A stretch of 64,000 nt of DNA from Catellatospora tritici (GCF_019083965.1 NZ_JAHRCY010000030.1:31206-95205), one strand, 5' to 3'. Positions 23,684 to 32,150 are shown, numbered from the stretch's first letter. Notes: generated by a model from the letters alone, not told the origin. Numbers and translations: made by a program.

Positions 23684-24697
23684 TCAGCACTCGGGCAGCG
23701 AGTAGCCGGTCGACGGGTCGTCGCGCTCCGGGCCGCCCGGGCCGCCGGTCGGCGACGCCTCCTCGTTGCGCTCGGACACCCATGCGTGCGAGACGTACCC
23801 GGTGACGCCGTTGAAGGTCACCCGGTCCCACTGTGCGGTCTGGTCGGCGTCGGGGCCGGTCACGTTCTCGCCGGTGACATAGCACTGCAGGTAGATCGTG
23901 GTGCCCTGGGGGATCGCGCCTTTGCGCTCGGCGGTGGTCGCAGCCTCGGCCCGGATCACCAGGGTGGGGCGGCCCAGGGTCTCGGCCTGTTGCAGGTCCT
24001 TGTCGAAGTCGTCGACGAACGCGTCGTGCAGGCCCTCGCACAGGATGTTGCTCGAGGCCACCCAGAGCACGGTGTACTCCTGGCCGCCGACCGTCTTGCG
24101 CGCGTAGTCGAAGCACGGCCGGATCTCGGGCGTGGGCCGCTCCTCGCCGCCGCCGCAGCCTGGGCAGATGTAGTTGCGGATCAGCTTGCCGAGGTAGCAG
24201 GCGGACACGTCGAGGAACGCGTCGGCGTCACCGCGGATGACGAGCACCGCCCCGACCGACCACCTGATCTTCGTACCCTGGTAGATGCCCACGGCCAGGC
24301 GGTCGGTCTGGTAGCCGCACTGGATCGCGTCCTTGAGGTCGTTGAGCCGGTCGACCGTCGTGGTCAGCTTGGACCGGAACGCGTCGAACCGCTTGGCCTT
24401 GGCGCGTTCGGCCTCCGGCACCAGCCCCAGCACCGTCGAGGCCAGGTCGAGGAACTCCAGGCACGGGTTGACCGTGGCCTTGTGCTTCTCGGCCCAGATC
24501 TCGAAGCCGTCCTTGGGCAGCAACTGCCGGGTGCGGCTGTCGTCGACCGAGCAGCCCTTCGTCTCGGGCTTGGCCCCGGCGTCGGCGCCGGGCGGTGGAT
24601 CGCCGGTGATCGGGTCGCAGCCGGTGCCCGCCGCCAGCAGCAGTGCGGCGGCCAGGGCCGCGAGCACCCGCCTGGACCCGGTCCTCGTGTGGCGCAT
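23684..24697 (-). CDS. Lipoprotein with C-terminal SH3b-like segment
   Basis: A 337-residue exported lipoprotein. The lipobox is AAGTGC-27, followed by a Pro/Gly linker. The middle region is helical and Cys-rich (NPCLEFLDLAS, IQCGYQTDRL, YICPGCGGGE, NILCEGLHDAF). The C-terminal 70 residues (IPQGTTIYLQCYVTGENV, DRVTFNGVTGYVSHAWV) match the strand pattern of bacterial SH3 domains. GGAGG lies 9 nt before ATG 24697; upstream in-frame ATGs lack this. It probably binds cell wall or matrix. The function of the middle domain is unknown. Confidence 0.75.
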   Translation of the reverse strand: MRHTRTGSRRVLAALAAALLLAAGTGCDPITGDPPPGADAGAKPETKGCSVDDSRTRQLLPKDGFEIWAEKHKATVNPCLEFLDLASTVLGLVPEAERAKAKRFDAFRSKLTTTVDRLNDLKDAIQCGYQTDRLAVGIYQGTKIRWSVGAVLVIRGDADAFLDVSACYLGKLIRNYICPGCGGGEERPTPEIRPCFDYARKTVGGQEYTVLWVASSNILCEGLHDAFVDDFDKDLQQAETLGRPTLVIRAEAATTAERKGAIPQGTTIYLQCYVTGENVTGPDADQTAQWDRVTFNGVTGYVSHAWVSERNEEASPTGGPGGPERDDPSTGYSLPEC

Positions 24698-24784
24698 GCG
24701 CGTGACCTCCGTCGCCGGTCGGGCCGTCGGCCCGTCGCCATGGTGGTGGAGCGCCACCAGCGTGCCGTCATACGTCAAGAACGG

Positions 24785-25801
24785 TCAATGCATATTCGTC
24801 CGCATCGGATGACCGGCGCAGTCGGGGCAGACGAAGACGCGCAGGCTCGCGGCGCCACCGCCGAGCCCGATCCCGGTCGGGCGTTCGGCGTCGCGCCAGC
24901 GCGGGTCGGTCCAGGACGGCACCAGGTCGGCCTCCTCCAGCGGCCGCCACGCCGTGCCCTCGAACTCGCACGAGGCGATGGTCAGCACGAGGGGCATGGG
25001 CCGCGCACAGTCAGGGCAGGCCATCGGGTCCGGATCGCTGACACCCCACTGCGGCAGGCCGCCGACCTTCCAGCCGGTCGCCTGCGACACCGACCAGTAC
25101 GACGGGCCGCCGTCGTCGCGCGTGTCGTCGTGTTCGCGCACCCGCTGACCCAGTTCCGGCGGCAGTTCCTGCCAGTACGGGTAGTCGCGCACCTGCTCGG
25201 GGTGCAGCACGCACGGCCGGACCAGGTAGGACTCGTCCGCCTCGGCCACCTCGGGGCGCAGGAGCGCGGCTCCGGCCAGGTCGGCGGTGGCACGCCAGCG
25301 CAGCTCGACGCGCGGTCCCCACTGGTCGGCCTCGGTGTCGTGGGCGCGCGGACACCACAGCACCTGGAGCAGGTCCGTGCCCGTCGGGCAGGGCAGGTCG
25401 GGCAGGTCCGCGGCGTACAGCTGGGCGACGGCGACCATCGGCGTCGGGACGGCCGCGGGCAACCGGACGTCATAGATCAGGTGGGGACCGGCTTCGCCGC
25501 CACCGATGCCGATCGAGCCGACGTTGCGGTCGAGGCCCGCCTGAAACAGCGCACCGCGTACGGTCCGCAGCCGGTGGGCCTCGGCCTCGGTCAGCGCCTC
25601 GCGGACCTCGGTGCGGTGCGGCCCGACGCAGGTCGGCCACGGCTCGTCGGTCGGCCAGCGCAGCGATCCGCCGAGGTGGCTGCCCGCCGGGTCCGGGGTG
25701 CCCGGCCGGGGGTGCAGGCGGGTCGCGCCGCGGGCGTGGGCGTCGAGTCCGGGGAACAGTGCGGGCAGATCGAGGGGGCGGGGCGGGCTGGTGCGGGGCA
25801 T
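24785..25801 (-). CDS. DUF1963-like protein with two CxxC pairs
   Basis: A 338-residue soluble protein. The layout SHLGGSLRWPTDEPWPTC, then MVAVAQLYAADLPDLPCPTGTDLLQVLWCP, and the C-terminal WQELPPEL/HWGxP-like stretch resemble DUF1963 (YwqG family). CPDC appears twice near the C-terminus (MACPDCARPM and FVCPDCAGHP), a probable zinc knuckle. ATG 25801 has no Shine-Dalgarno but follows TAGGCT by 6 nt, suggesting a leaderless mRNA. Function unknown. Confidence 0.75.
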   Translation of the reverse strand: MPRTSPPRPLDLPALFPGLDAHARGATRLHPRPGTPDPAGSHLGGSLRWPTDEPWPTCVGPHRTEVREALTEAEAHRLRTVRGALFQAGLDRNVGSIGIGGGEAGPHLIYDVRLPAAVPTPMVAVAQLYAADLPDLPCPTGTDLLQVLWCPRAHDTEADQWGPRVELRWRATADLAGAALLRPEVAEADESYLVRPCVLHPEQVRDYPYWQELPPELGQRVREHDDTRDDGGPSYWSVSQATGWKVGGLPQWGVSDPDPMACPDCARPMPLVLTIASCEFEGTAWRPLEEADLVPSWTDPRWRDAERPTGIGLGGGAASLRVFVCPDCAGHPMRTNMH

Positions 25802-25816
25802 CCGCGCAGCCTAGAG

Positions 25817-27700
25817 CTAGTTCGGGGAGTTGGGGAGAGTGGCCTGGCCGGGGCCGAAGGCGGTGAGGAAGCGATCGCGGAAGGTGTCCATGCGCCATAC
25901 CGGGGCGTCCGGACCCGGCCGCAGACCGTCCTGCCAGCCCCAGGAGCCGATCCGGTCGAGCACGGCCCGGTCCCGGGCCACGATGGTGATCGGCACGTCG
26001 CGGTTGGCGTCGGAGCCGGTCACCGCGGGCGACGGCTGGTGGTCGCCGAGGAACACCAGCACCAGGTCGTCGTCGCCGTAGTGCTCGACGTACGAGACCA
26101 GGGTCTGCAGCGAGTACGCGATCGCGCTGCGGTAGGCCGCGCGGACACGGCCCCGGTCGCGCTGGGTGACGATCTCGGCCGGGTCGCCCGAGCCCGCCGC
26201 GGCCGGGTAGCCCGATCCGTCGCCGACCTCGTCCCAGCCGACGTGCGGCGGCACCGGCTCCCACGGTGAGTGGCTGGAGATCAGCGCGATCGCGGCCATC
26301 ACCGGCGGATGGCCCGCGCCGCGCTGGTCGCGCTGGAACACCGACAGGGTGTACTGGTCGGGCATGGTGCCGAAGCTGTACACGGGCCCCTGGTAGTTCA
26401 GATCGGGGCGGATGTAGGTCGTGTCGTAGCCGTACACGCGGCCCTCGGGCCAGGGCTGGGTGGTGGCGGGCATGACCGACACGGTGTGCCAGTCGGCCAA
26501 CCCGAACGCGCTGCTCAGGGTGAGCCGGTGGCTGTAGAGGAACGCCTGGTAGCGCGGTGCGCTGTCGATCCACAGCCCGGACAGCAGGGTGGACTGGGCC
26601 AGCCAGCTGCCCCCGCCTGCGGTGGGGGAGGTGAGCCAGCCGCTGCGGGCGGCGTACCCGGCGGCGCGCAGCCGCTCGGCCCCGGCCGCCAGCACCGGGT
26701 CGACCGTGGCGGACAGCTCGGGGTCGTCCAGTGCGATCCGGCCGTAGCTCTCCACGAACGCGACGACGACATCCTTGCCGCGCAGGCCGGTGAGCAGCTG
26801 CGCGCCGGGGACCTCGGCGTAGGCGTCGGTCGCGATCTCGTCGAGGAACGCGTCGCGGTCGCGGGCGCCCGCCCGCACCTGCTCGACCCGGTCGTACGCG
26901 TCGTGCGCGGCCACCGGCAGCCCCGGCACCAGCTGCGCCCCGGCGAGCGCGCACACGGCCCAGACCACGGTGAGCAGGGCCACGGTCCGGGCGGCGGCGG
27001 TGCGGTGCGCGAGGGCCAGGCGCGACACCCGGCGAAACGACAGGCTCAGCAGCAGGATCAGGCCCACTGCCAGCGCCACGGCGAGCACGACGGCGGCGTC
27101 GGCGAGCCCGGCTCCGGCCGACTCGCGCAGGTACACCACCGCGGCGCTGAGGAACGAGCCGTCCTGGGCCGGGTTGAACGGCCGGTCGAGGAACTGGGAG
27201 AAGCCGAGGCTGACCACCTTGAGCACGGCCAGCACACCGAGCAGCAGCCCGACCACCGGCACCACGATCCGCCGCGCCCGCTCGGGCAGCACCAGGACCA
27301 GAGCGATCCCGACCAGCCCGTCGACCGGCACGCGCAGCAACGCGGCCGGGGTGAGCTGGGAGATCCTCTCCGGCGCGACCAGGAACGCCAGTAGTACCAC
27401 CAGCGCCAGCCCGGTCAGCACTCGCCCGGCCATCGCCCGCGCCGGGCGGCCCGCCGAGACGGCGGCCGCCGAACTCACTGCGCCGGGGTGCTGCTCAACC
27501 GAGGCGGCCGGTGACGGCCCGGACTCGCCGAGGTTCTGCTCGGGCGCGACGGCTGTGGGCTCGGTCCCGGCGGCTGTGGGCTCGGTCCCGGCGGCGGCCG
27601 GAACCGGCTCGGCGGCGGTCGGTGCGGCTGGGGTGCGCTCGGGATCCAACGGCGGCACGGGGGTTCCTCCTACTTGACGGCCGGAGTGCCGGCGACTCAT
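25817..27700 (-). CDS. Membrane sulfatase / LTA-synthase-like phosphotransferase
   Basis: A 627-residue protein. The N-terminal 85 residues are cytoplasmic and Pro/Ala/Thr-rich with a duplicated AAGTEPT. About five transmembrane helices follow (residues 90-265). The exterior domain belongs to the alkaline phosphatase/sulfatase superfamily: KDVVVAFVESYGR (first metal site), SWLAQSTLLSGLW (probable nucleophile Thr/Ser), and LVLVFLGDHQPSPAVTG (metal-binding Asp-His). This is the layout of lipoteichoic acid synthases and phosphoglycerol or phosphoethanolamine transferases. Its ATG overlaps the stop of the upstream flippase-like gene. It probably transfers a phospho-polyol head group outside the membrane. 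Confidence 0.82.
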   Translation of the reverse strand: MSRRHSGRQVGGTPVPPLDPERTPAAPTAAEPVPAAAGTEPTAAGTEPTAVAPEQNLGESGPSPAASVEQHPGAVSSAAAVSAGRPARAMAGRVLTGLALVVLLAFLVAPERISQLTPAALLRVPVDGLVGIALVLVLPERARRIVVPVVGLLLGVLAVLKVVSLGFSQFLDRPFNPAQDGSFLSAAVVYLRESAGAGLADAAVVLAVALAVGLILLLSLSFRRVSRLALAHRTAAARTVALLTVVWAVCALAGAQLVPGLPVAAHDAYDRVEQVRAGARDRDAFLDEIATDAYAEVPGAQLLTGLRGKDVVVAFVESYGRIALDDPELSATVDPVLAAGAERLRAAGYAARSGWLTSPTAGGGSWLAQSTLLSGLWIDSAPRYQAFLYSHRLTLSSAFGLADWHTVSVMPATTQPWPEGRVYGYDTTYIRPDLNYQGPVYSFGTMPDQYTLSVFQRDQRGAGHPPVMAAIALISSHSPWEPVPPHVGWDEVGDGSGYPAAAGSGDPAEIVTQRDRGRVRAAYRSAIAYSLQTLVSYVEHYGDDDLVLVFLGDHQPSPAVTGSDANRDVPITIVARDRAVLDRIGSWGWQDGLRPGPDAPVWRMDTFRDRFLTAFGPGQATLPNSPN

Positions 27701-28719
27701 CGACGGGCCGGCTCGGCCGGTGAGGGGGTGACCGATGGCGAGTTAAGAAGGGGCCCCTTTACCACGGATTGCGTTAAGAAGGGCCCCTTCCTTACCTGTA
27801 GGAGGGTGGCGGCGCCGGGGAGGACGGCGGCGAGGCCGAGGATGCCGTATGTGGTGGCGGTGGCGACGCCCTGGGCGGCGGTGAGACCGGCCGCGGCGAA
27901 GGCCCAGGCGGCGACGCCTTCGCGCGGTCCCCAGCCCGCGATGTTGAGGGGCAGGGCCATGGCGAGCAGGGCGAGCTGGGTCAGCGGGACCAGCAGGGTC
28001 AGCGGTGCGGTGGCTCCGGCGGTACGCGCGGCCAGCAGGAACATCAGCAGGTGGGCGGGGACGATCATGGCCGACGAGGCGGCGATGCCGAGCCGGACGC
28101 GGCGGTCGCGTAGGGCGGTGCGGATCTCGGCGCCGGTGGCACGGGCCGCGCGGGCCCAGCGGGCGCCGCGACCGCGCAGCAGCAGCCGCGCCGCCACGGT
28201 CAGGGCCACCCCGGCGGCGAGCGCGGCCGCGACGATCAGCGGCATCCGAGCCCGGACCGGGGAGGGAAGTACGAGCAGGAGCAGCGTCGACGCGGCGATC
28301 TGGACGGCCAGGCCGATGGTGCGCTCCAGCACGACGGCGCGTACGGCCAGACGTAGGTCGCTGATGTCGAGGCCGTGCCGCACCGCCCGGTGCACGTCGC
28401 CGACCACCCCGCCGGGCAGGGTGGAGTTGAGCAGCAGCGACCGGTAGTAGGCGGCGACGGCGTGGCGCAGCGGCAGCCGTACGCCGAGTCCGGCCGCGAC
28501 CAGGCACCAGCGCCAGGCGCAGCCGACGGTGGCGACCGCGCCGAGGCAGAGCGCGGCGAGCAGCGCGGCGGGATTCACGCGGCGTACGCCGTCGAGGAAC
28601 GGGCCGGTGCCGACCTGCCACACCAGCAGGCCCAGCAGCAGGACTCCGCCGAGCACCCGGCCCCAGGTCCACAGGCGCGCGGCCAGCGGGCCACGTCGCA
28701 TGATCTGCTGCGCCGGCAC
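27697..28719 (-). CDS. Lysylphosphatidylglycerol-synthase-type (UPF0104) membrane protein
   Basis: A 340-residue protein with about eight transmembrane helices. It carries the family signature LLLNSTLPGGVVGDVHRA followed by the Arg-rich ERTIGL motif, and ends its core at GWGPREGVAAWAFAAAGL. Such proteins without the catalytic domain are thought to flip or help transfer lipids. GTG 28719 follows GGAAGAGGTGAC. The last 27 codons (from LLQVRKGPFLT) are encoded by a double GGGCCC hairpin repeat, so the native C-terminus has been replaced. The stop overlaps the sulfatase ATG (ATGA). Confidence 0.8.
   Translation of the reverse strand: MPAQQIMRRGPLAARLWTWGRVLGGVLLLGLLVWQVGTGPFLDGVRRVNPAALLAALCLGAVATVGCAWRWCLVAAGLGVRLPLRHAVAAYYRSLLLNSTLPGGVVGDVHRAVRHGLDISDLRLAVRAVVLERTIGLAVQIAASTLLLLVLPSPVRARMPLIVAAALAAGVALTVAARLLLRGRGARWARAARATGAEIRTALRDRRVRLGIAASSAMIVPAHLLMFLLAARTAGATAPLTLLVPLTQLALLAMALPLNIAGWGPREGVAAWAFAAAGLTAAQGVATATTYGILGLAAVLPGAATLLQVRKGPFLTQSVVKGPLLNSPSVTPSPAEPARR
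27742..27796. repeat. Double GGGCCC hairpin element, copy 3, inside a coding region
   Basis: AAGAAGGGGCCCCTTT, a spacer with ACGGATTGCGT, then AAGAAGGGCCCCTTCCTTA. It is translated in frame as the C-terminal tail of the UPF0104 protein and sits upstream of the co-transcribed sulfatase gene, where a hairpin could attenuate read-through. Confidence 0.8.
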
Positions 28720-28768
28720 GTCACCTCTTCCGTCGAGTACGGCTCGTCTTCTCGACGTTATACACAGT

Positions 28769-29863
28769 TCACCGGGCGCCGGGCGGCCGATCGGCGACCA
28801 GTGACGCCAGCACGCCACCGATCTCGGCGGTCGTACGGTCCCATCCGGTCAGTGTGCTCCGGCGCGCGAGGGCGGCCCGGCGCAGGGCCGTACGCAGGTC
28901 GGGTTCGGTCAGCCAGCGCCGCAGCGCGGCCGCGAACGCGACCGGGTCCTCGGGGGGCACCAGCAGTCCGGGCAGGCTGCCGTCGGGGGCGTGGCCGAGC
29001 GCCTCGGGCAGGCCCTGCACCTCGGTGGCCAGCACCGGAATGCCCCGCGCCAGCGCCTCGGCGACGACCATCCCGTACGACTCGCCGCGGGTGGCCAGCA
29101 CCAGCAGGTCCGTCCGGGCCCAGATCTCGTCCAGGGCGGGGCCGGTCCGCGGTCCGAGCAGGACGAACCGGTCGGCCAGGGGTGCGGCCGCGTGGCGCAG
29201 TCGTCGGACGAAGCCGGGGTCGCGGTCGGTCGGGCCGACGCAGCAGCAGTGCCAGTCCAGCCCGGCGAGTTCGGACAGGGCCGTGACGAGCACATCGTGG
29301 CCCTTGTGCGGGGCGACGGCGGCCAGGCACAGCAGCCGGTCGCCGCCGATGCCGCCGGGGACGAGCTGGGCGGCGTCCACGCCGGGGGAGGCGAAGTGGA
29401 CGAGGTCAGGGCGCAGGCCGTACCGGTCGATCAGCCGCGTGCGGCACCAGGAGCTGGTGGTGACCACGGCGGCCGCTGCCCGCAGCGTCGTCCGCTCGGC
29501 CGGGGCAACCCCGGGATCGGCGTCGCCGAACACCATGTGCGCCAGCACGATCGCACGGCGGGCGGCGACGGCCTCCGGAGCCCCGAGCGCGACCAGCCCG
29601 TCGGCCAGCACGAGCGCGTCGGCGGGTAGCGCGGCCAGCGTCGCGGCAAGTTCGGCGGCAGCGTCGCGACCGGGGTGCGGCCAGGTCCCGGTCACGGCGT
29701 GCTCGCGCACGGTCCAGCCCGAGGCGGTGAGTCCGTCGCAGACGCGCCGGTCGTAGTGGTTGCCGCCGCTGGGGTTGGCCGGATCGTCCACGCCACCGGG
29801 CAGGACGACGTGAACGGTGCGGGCAGTGGGGGCGCCGGAGGTGGCTGTCCCGGCAGGGGTCAC
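28769..29863 (-). CDS. GT4-type glycosyltransferase
   Basis: A 364-residue GT-B enzyme. The N-terminus has VHVVLPGGVDDPANPSGGNHYDRRVC (acceptor side). The donor domain has AVAPHKGHDVLVTAL, and the E-x7-E signature appears in ATRGESYGMVVAEALARGIPVLATEVQGLPEAL, so it is a retaining GT4 glycosyltransferase. GTG 29863 overlaps the stop of the PTPS-like gene (GTGA). There is no membrane helix; it acts at the cytoplasmic membrane face or on a soluble acceptor. Donor and acceptor are not deducible. Position suggests glycosylation of a lipid or polyol intermediate. Confidence 0.9.
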   Translation of the reverse strand: MTPAGTATSGAPTARTVHVVLPGGVDDPANPSGGNHYDRRVCDGLTASGWTVREHAVTGTWPHPGRDAAAELAATLAALPADALVLADGLVALGAPEAVAARRAIVLAHMVFGDADPGVAPAERTTLRAAAAVVTTSSWCRTRLIDRYGLRPDLVHFASPGVDAAQLVPGGIGGDRLLCLAAVAPHKGHDVLVTALSELAGLDWHCCCVGPTDRDPGFVRRLRHAAAPLADRFVLLGPRTGPALDEIWARTDLLVLATRGESYGMVVAEALARGIPVLATEVQGLPEALGHAPDGSLPGLLVPPEDPVAFAAALRRWLTEPDLRTALRRAALARRSTLTGWDRTTAEIGGVLASLVADRPPGAR

Positions 29864-30258
29864 AGGCCGCGCTCGTAGCAGGCCCAGGCGACGTGCGACT
29901 CGTGCAGGGTGACCGCGATCCCGGCCAGTTCCTTCGCCCCCGGTCCGAACGCGCCCGCGTGCACCCGCTCGACCAGGCGGTCGGCGACGACCTGGGCCAG
30001 CACCTCGGTGGTGGTGTTGCGGCCCGTCAGCGCCGGGTCGTCGTCGAGGTTGCGCAGGTGGAACGCGGCCAGCACCGCGTTCAGCTCGCGGGCGGCGGCG
30101 GCGATGTCGACGACGATCCCGTCGGCGTCCAGCGCGGCCCGGCGGAACGTGGCGTCCACCAGGAACGTCGCGCCGTGCAGGGCCTGGGCGGGGCCGAACA
30201 CCTCGCCCCGGAAGCTGTGGGCGACCATCATGTGGTCGCGGACGGTGACGCTGAACAA
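29860..30258 (-). CDS. Divergent 6-pyruvoyl-tetrahydropterin synthase-like protein
   Basis: A 132-residue T-fold protein. FSVTVRDHMMVAHSFRG matches the PTPS/QueD N-terminus with one zinc His (H14). The canonical CxxxHGHxY reads AQALHGATF, so the catalytic Cys is Ala and the second His of HGH is Ala. The LDDDPALTGRNTTTEVLA and VTLHESHVAWACY segments follow the family order. A TTG start at 30258 sits 8 nt after GGAGAG. It is tightly packed between the dehydrogenase and glycosyltransferase genes. Standard pterin or queuosine chemistry is doubtful; it may process another substrate or be structural. Confidence 0.85.
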   Translation of the reverse strand: MFSVTVRDHMMVAHSFRGEVFGPAQALHGATFLVDATFRRAALDADGIVVDIAAAARELNAVLAAFHLRNLDDDPALTGRNTTTEVLAQVVADRLVERVHAGAFGPGAKELAGIAVTLHESHVAWACYERGL

Positions 30259-30262
30259 GGGA

Positions 30263-31243
30263 TCACTCTCCGTCGTAGGTGATGACGTGGCACAGGGCCG
30301 GGCGGGTCCCCGCGGCCAGCTGCGCCATGACCTCCGGCAGCAGCGCGAACGGCGACTCGCCGGTGCAGAGCGCGTCGAAGGCCGGATCGCGCAGCAGGTC
30401 GAGGGCGAGCGCCAGCCGGTCGGTGAAGCCGCGGCGGGCGGCGCGGGCGGGGGAGACCGTGCCGACCTGGCTGGCGCGGATGGCCAGCCGACGGGAGTGG
30501 AACGCCCCGCCGAGCTGGAGATGGACCTCGCGGTCGCCGTACCAGCTCAGCTCGATCACGGTGCCCTCGGGGGCGAGCAGGTCGAGGCTGGTCTGGAGCC
30601 CCGGGGCGGTGGCGCTGGCGTGGAAGACCAGGTCACGGCCGCCCGTGGCCCGCTCGGGCGGAACGTATGCGACGCCGAGCGCGGCCGCCGTCTCGGCGCG
30701 GGCCGGGTCGGGGTCGACCAGCTGCACCGACACCCCGGGGATGTGGGCGGCGACGGCGGCCACGCAGCAGCCGACCATGCCCGCGCCGACGACGCTGATC
30801 CGGTCGCCGACCAGCGGCGCGGCGTCCCACAGCGCGTTGACGGCGGTCTCGACGGTGCCCGCCAGCACGGCCCGCCGCGCGGGCACGCCCGCCGGGACCG
30901 GCACCACGGCGGCGGCCGGTACGACGTATCGGGTCTGGTGCGGGTACAGGCAGAAGACGGTGTGTCCGCGCAGCTCGTCGGGGCCCTGCTCGACGACGCC
31001 CACGCTGAGGTAGCCGTACTTCACCGGGGCGGGGAAGTCGCCGTCCTGGAACGGGGCGCGCATGACCGAGTACTGGCTCTCGGGCACGTGTCCGGTGTAG
31101 ACCAGCGTCTCGGTGCCGCGGCTGACGCCGGTGTGGAGCGTGCGTACCAGCACGTCGTCGGGGCCGGGCGCGGGCAGTGGCACGTCGCGGATCTCGGCCG
31201 CGCCGGGCCCGGTGATCCAGTACGCGCGCGCGTAGGATGCCAT
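30263..31243 (-). CDS. Zinc-less MDR dehydrogenase resembling BchC
   Basis: A 326-residue medium-chain dehydrogenase/reductase. The Rossmann fold has VVGAGMVGCCVA and an acidic LVDPDP at the end of strand two, so NAD is likely. The usual catalytic zinc ligands are absent: the first Cys position reads TGVSRGTE, and GHE is replaced within PVKYGYLSVG. The string MRAPFQDGDFPAPVKYGY recalls bacteriochlorophyllide oxidoreductase BchC and its actinobacterial relatives. AAAGGGGGT precedes ATG 31243. It starts the minus-strand run and is divergent from the CDP-alcohol phosphatidyltransferase. Its substrate is probably a hydroxylated small molecule. Confidence 0.85.
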   Translation of the reverse strand: MASYARAYWITGPGAAEIRDVPLPAPGPDDVLVRTLHTGVSRGTETLVYTGHVPESQYSVMRAPFQDGDFPAPVKYGYLSVGVVEQGPDELRGHTVFCLYPHQTRYVVPAAAVVPVPAGVPARRAVLAGTVETAVNALWDAAPLVGDRISVVGAGMVGCCVAAVAAHIPGVSVQLVDPDPARAETAAALGVAYVPPERATGGRDLVFHASATAPGLQTSLDLLAPEGTVIELSWYGDREVHLQLGGAFHSRRLAIRASQVGTVSPARAARRGFTDRLALALDLLRDPAFDALCTGESPFALLPEVMAQLAAGTRPALCHVITYDGE

Positions 31244-31292
31244 CAACACCCCCTTTCGCACTGGTCGGAGTGGAACCCTATACGGAGGTGCG
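31244..31292. promoter_or_regulatory. Compact divergent promoter region
   Basis: Only 49 bp separate the dehydrogenase ATG and the phosphatidyltransferase GTG. CCCTATACGG near 31275-31284 reads TATACG on the plus strand and TATAGG on the minus strand, so one A/T core may serve as -10 for both directions. Confidence 0.45.
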
Positions 31293-32075
31293 GTGCCGCC
31301 GCAGGTGATCCCAGGTCCGCTGGCGGGTCTGCTCGGCCAACTCGTGCTGCTGGCGGTGCTGGAGGCGGGAGTGGGTCTGGGCGCGCCCGGCTGGAGCTTC
31401 GGCCTGGCGTACGCGCTGGCGCTGTGCGTGCTGCTCGGCCGGGCCATGCAGAACACGGGCACGCTCGCCTTCGGACCGGCCGACGTGGTCACCCTGTCCC
31501 GGGCGGTGCTGGTCGGCGGCGTGACCGCGCTGACCGCCGAGTCGCTGGCCCGCCCCGTGCCGGTGGTGCCGCTGCTGGCGTTGACCGTGGTGGCGCTGGT
31601 GCTCGACGCGGTCGACGGGCAGGTGGCTCGGCGCACCGGCACGGACTCGGCCTTCGGCGCCCGCTTCGACATGGAGACCGACGCCTGGCTGATCGCGGTG
31701 CTCAGCGTGTACGCGGCCCCGGTCTACGGGGCGTGGGTGCTGTGCATCGGCGCGATGCGCTACGCGTACGTCGCCGCGAGCTGGGTGCTGGCGTGGCTGC
31801 GCGGGCAGCTGTTCCCGCGATACTGGCGCAAGGTCGTGGCGGCGATCCAGGGCATCGTGCTGGGCATCGCGGCCGCCGATGTGCTGCCCCGGGCGCTGGT
31901 GCTGTTGGCACTGGTCGGGGCACTGGGACTGCTCACCGAGTCGTTCGGCCGCGACGTGATCTGGCTGTGGCGCCGCCGCCCGGCGGCGGCCCCGGTCAGG
32001 GCCGCGCGCTCCGCGGGCGCCGCGCGCTCCGCGGGCGCCGCGCGCTCCGCGGGCGCCGCGCGCGGGCGAGCGTAG
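31293..32075 (+). CDS. CDP-alcohol phosphatidyltransferase family enzyme
   Basis: A 260-residue membrane enzyme with six hydrophobic helices. The signature DG-x2-AR-x8-G-x3-D-x3-D is complete in DGQVARRTGTDSAFGARF followed by DMETD. It joins a CDP-activated alcohol (CDP-diacylglycerol or a CDP-polyol) to an alcohol acceptor in the membrane. The C-terminal 25 residues are a tandem repeat of AARSAG encoded by three 18-bp DNA repeats (32001-32054), probably a cytoplasmic basic tail. GTG 31293 follows GGAGG by 4 nt. It is divergent from the dehydrogenase/PTPS/GT run and likely makes the lipid or phospho-alcohol that those genes modify. Confidence 0.9.
   Translation: MPPQVIPGPLAGLLGQLVLLAVLEAGVGLGAPGWSFGLAYALALCVLLGRAMQNTGTLAFGPADVVTLSRAVLVGGVTALTAESLARPVPVVPLLALTVVALVLDAVDGQVARRTGTDSAFGARFDMETDAWLIAVLSVYAAPVYGAWVLCIGAMRYAYVAASWVLAWLRGQLFPRYWRKVVAAIQGIVLGIAAADVLPRALVLLALVGALGLLTESFGRDVIWLWRRRPAAAPVRAARSAGAARSAGAARSAGAARGRA
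32001..32054. repeat. Three tandem 18-bp repeats in the phosphatidyltransferase gene
   Basis: GCCGCGCGCTCCGCGGGC repeated three times at 32001, 32019 and 32037. In frame it encodes Ala-Ala-Arg-Ser-Ala-Gly units at the C-terminus. Copy number probably varies between strains. Confidence 0.9.
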
Positions 32076-32079
32076 CCGC

Positions 32080-32150
32080 AAGATCGCTGCAGTTTCGGGG
32101 AAACTGCACGAAAGCGCGCCAAGATTCCAACACTTTCCCCGAAACTGCAC
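32080..32150 (+). repeat. Dispersed nested palindrome, copy B
   Basis: AAGATCGCTGCAGTTTCGGG, GAAACTGCACGAAA, GCGCGCCAAGATTCC and ACTTTCCCCGAAACTGCAC. It lies between the convergent phosphatidyltransferase and FkbM genes, 5 bp past the former's stop. The following 32151-32275 is simple CCCCG- and GACGCGGTGGGGCGCG-type repeat sequence with no gene. Confidence 0.85.

Noticed and set aside
25817..27700. True sulfatase with formylglycine.
   Set aside because: The C/S-x-P-x-R activation motif is not seen; the membrane-anchored layout fits LTA-synthase-type phosphotransferases.
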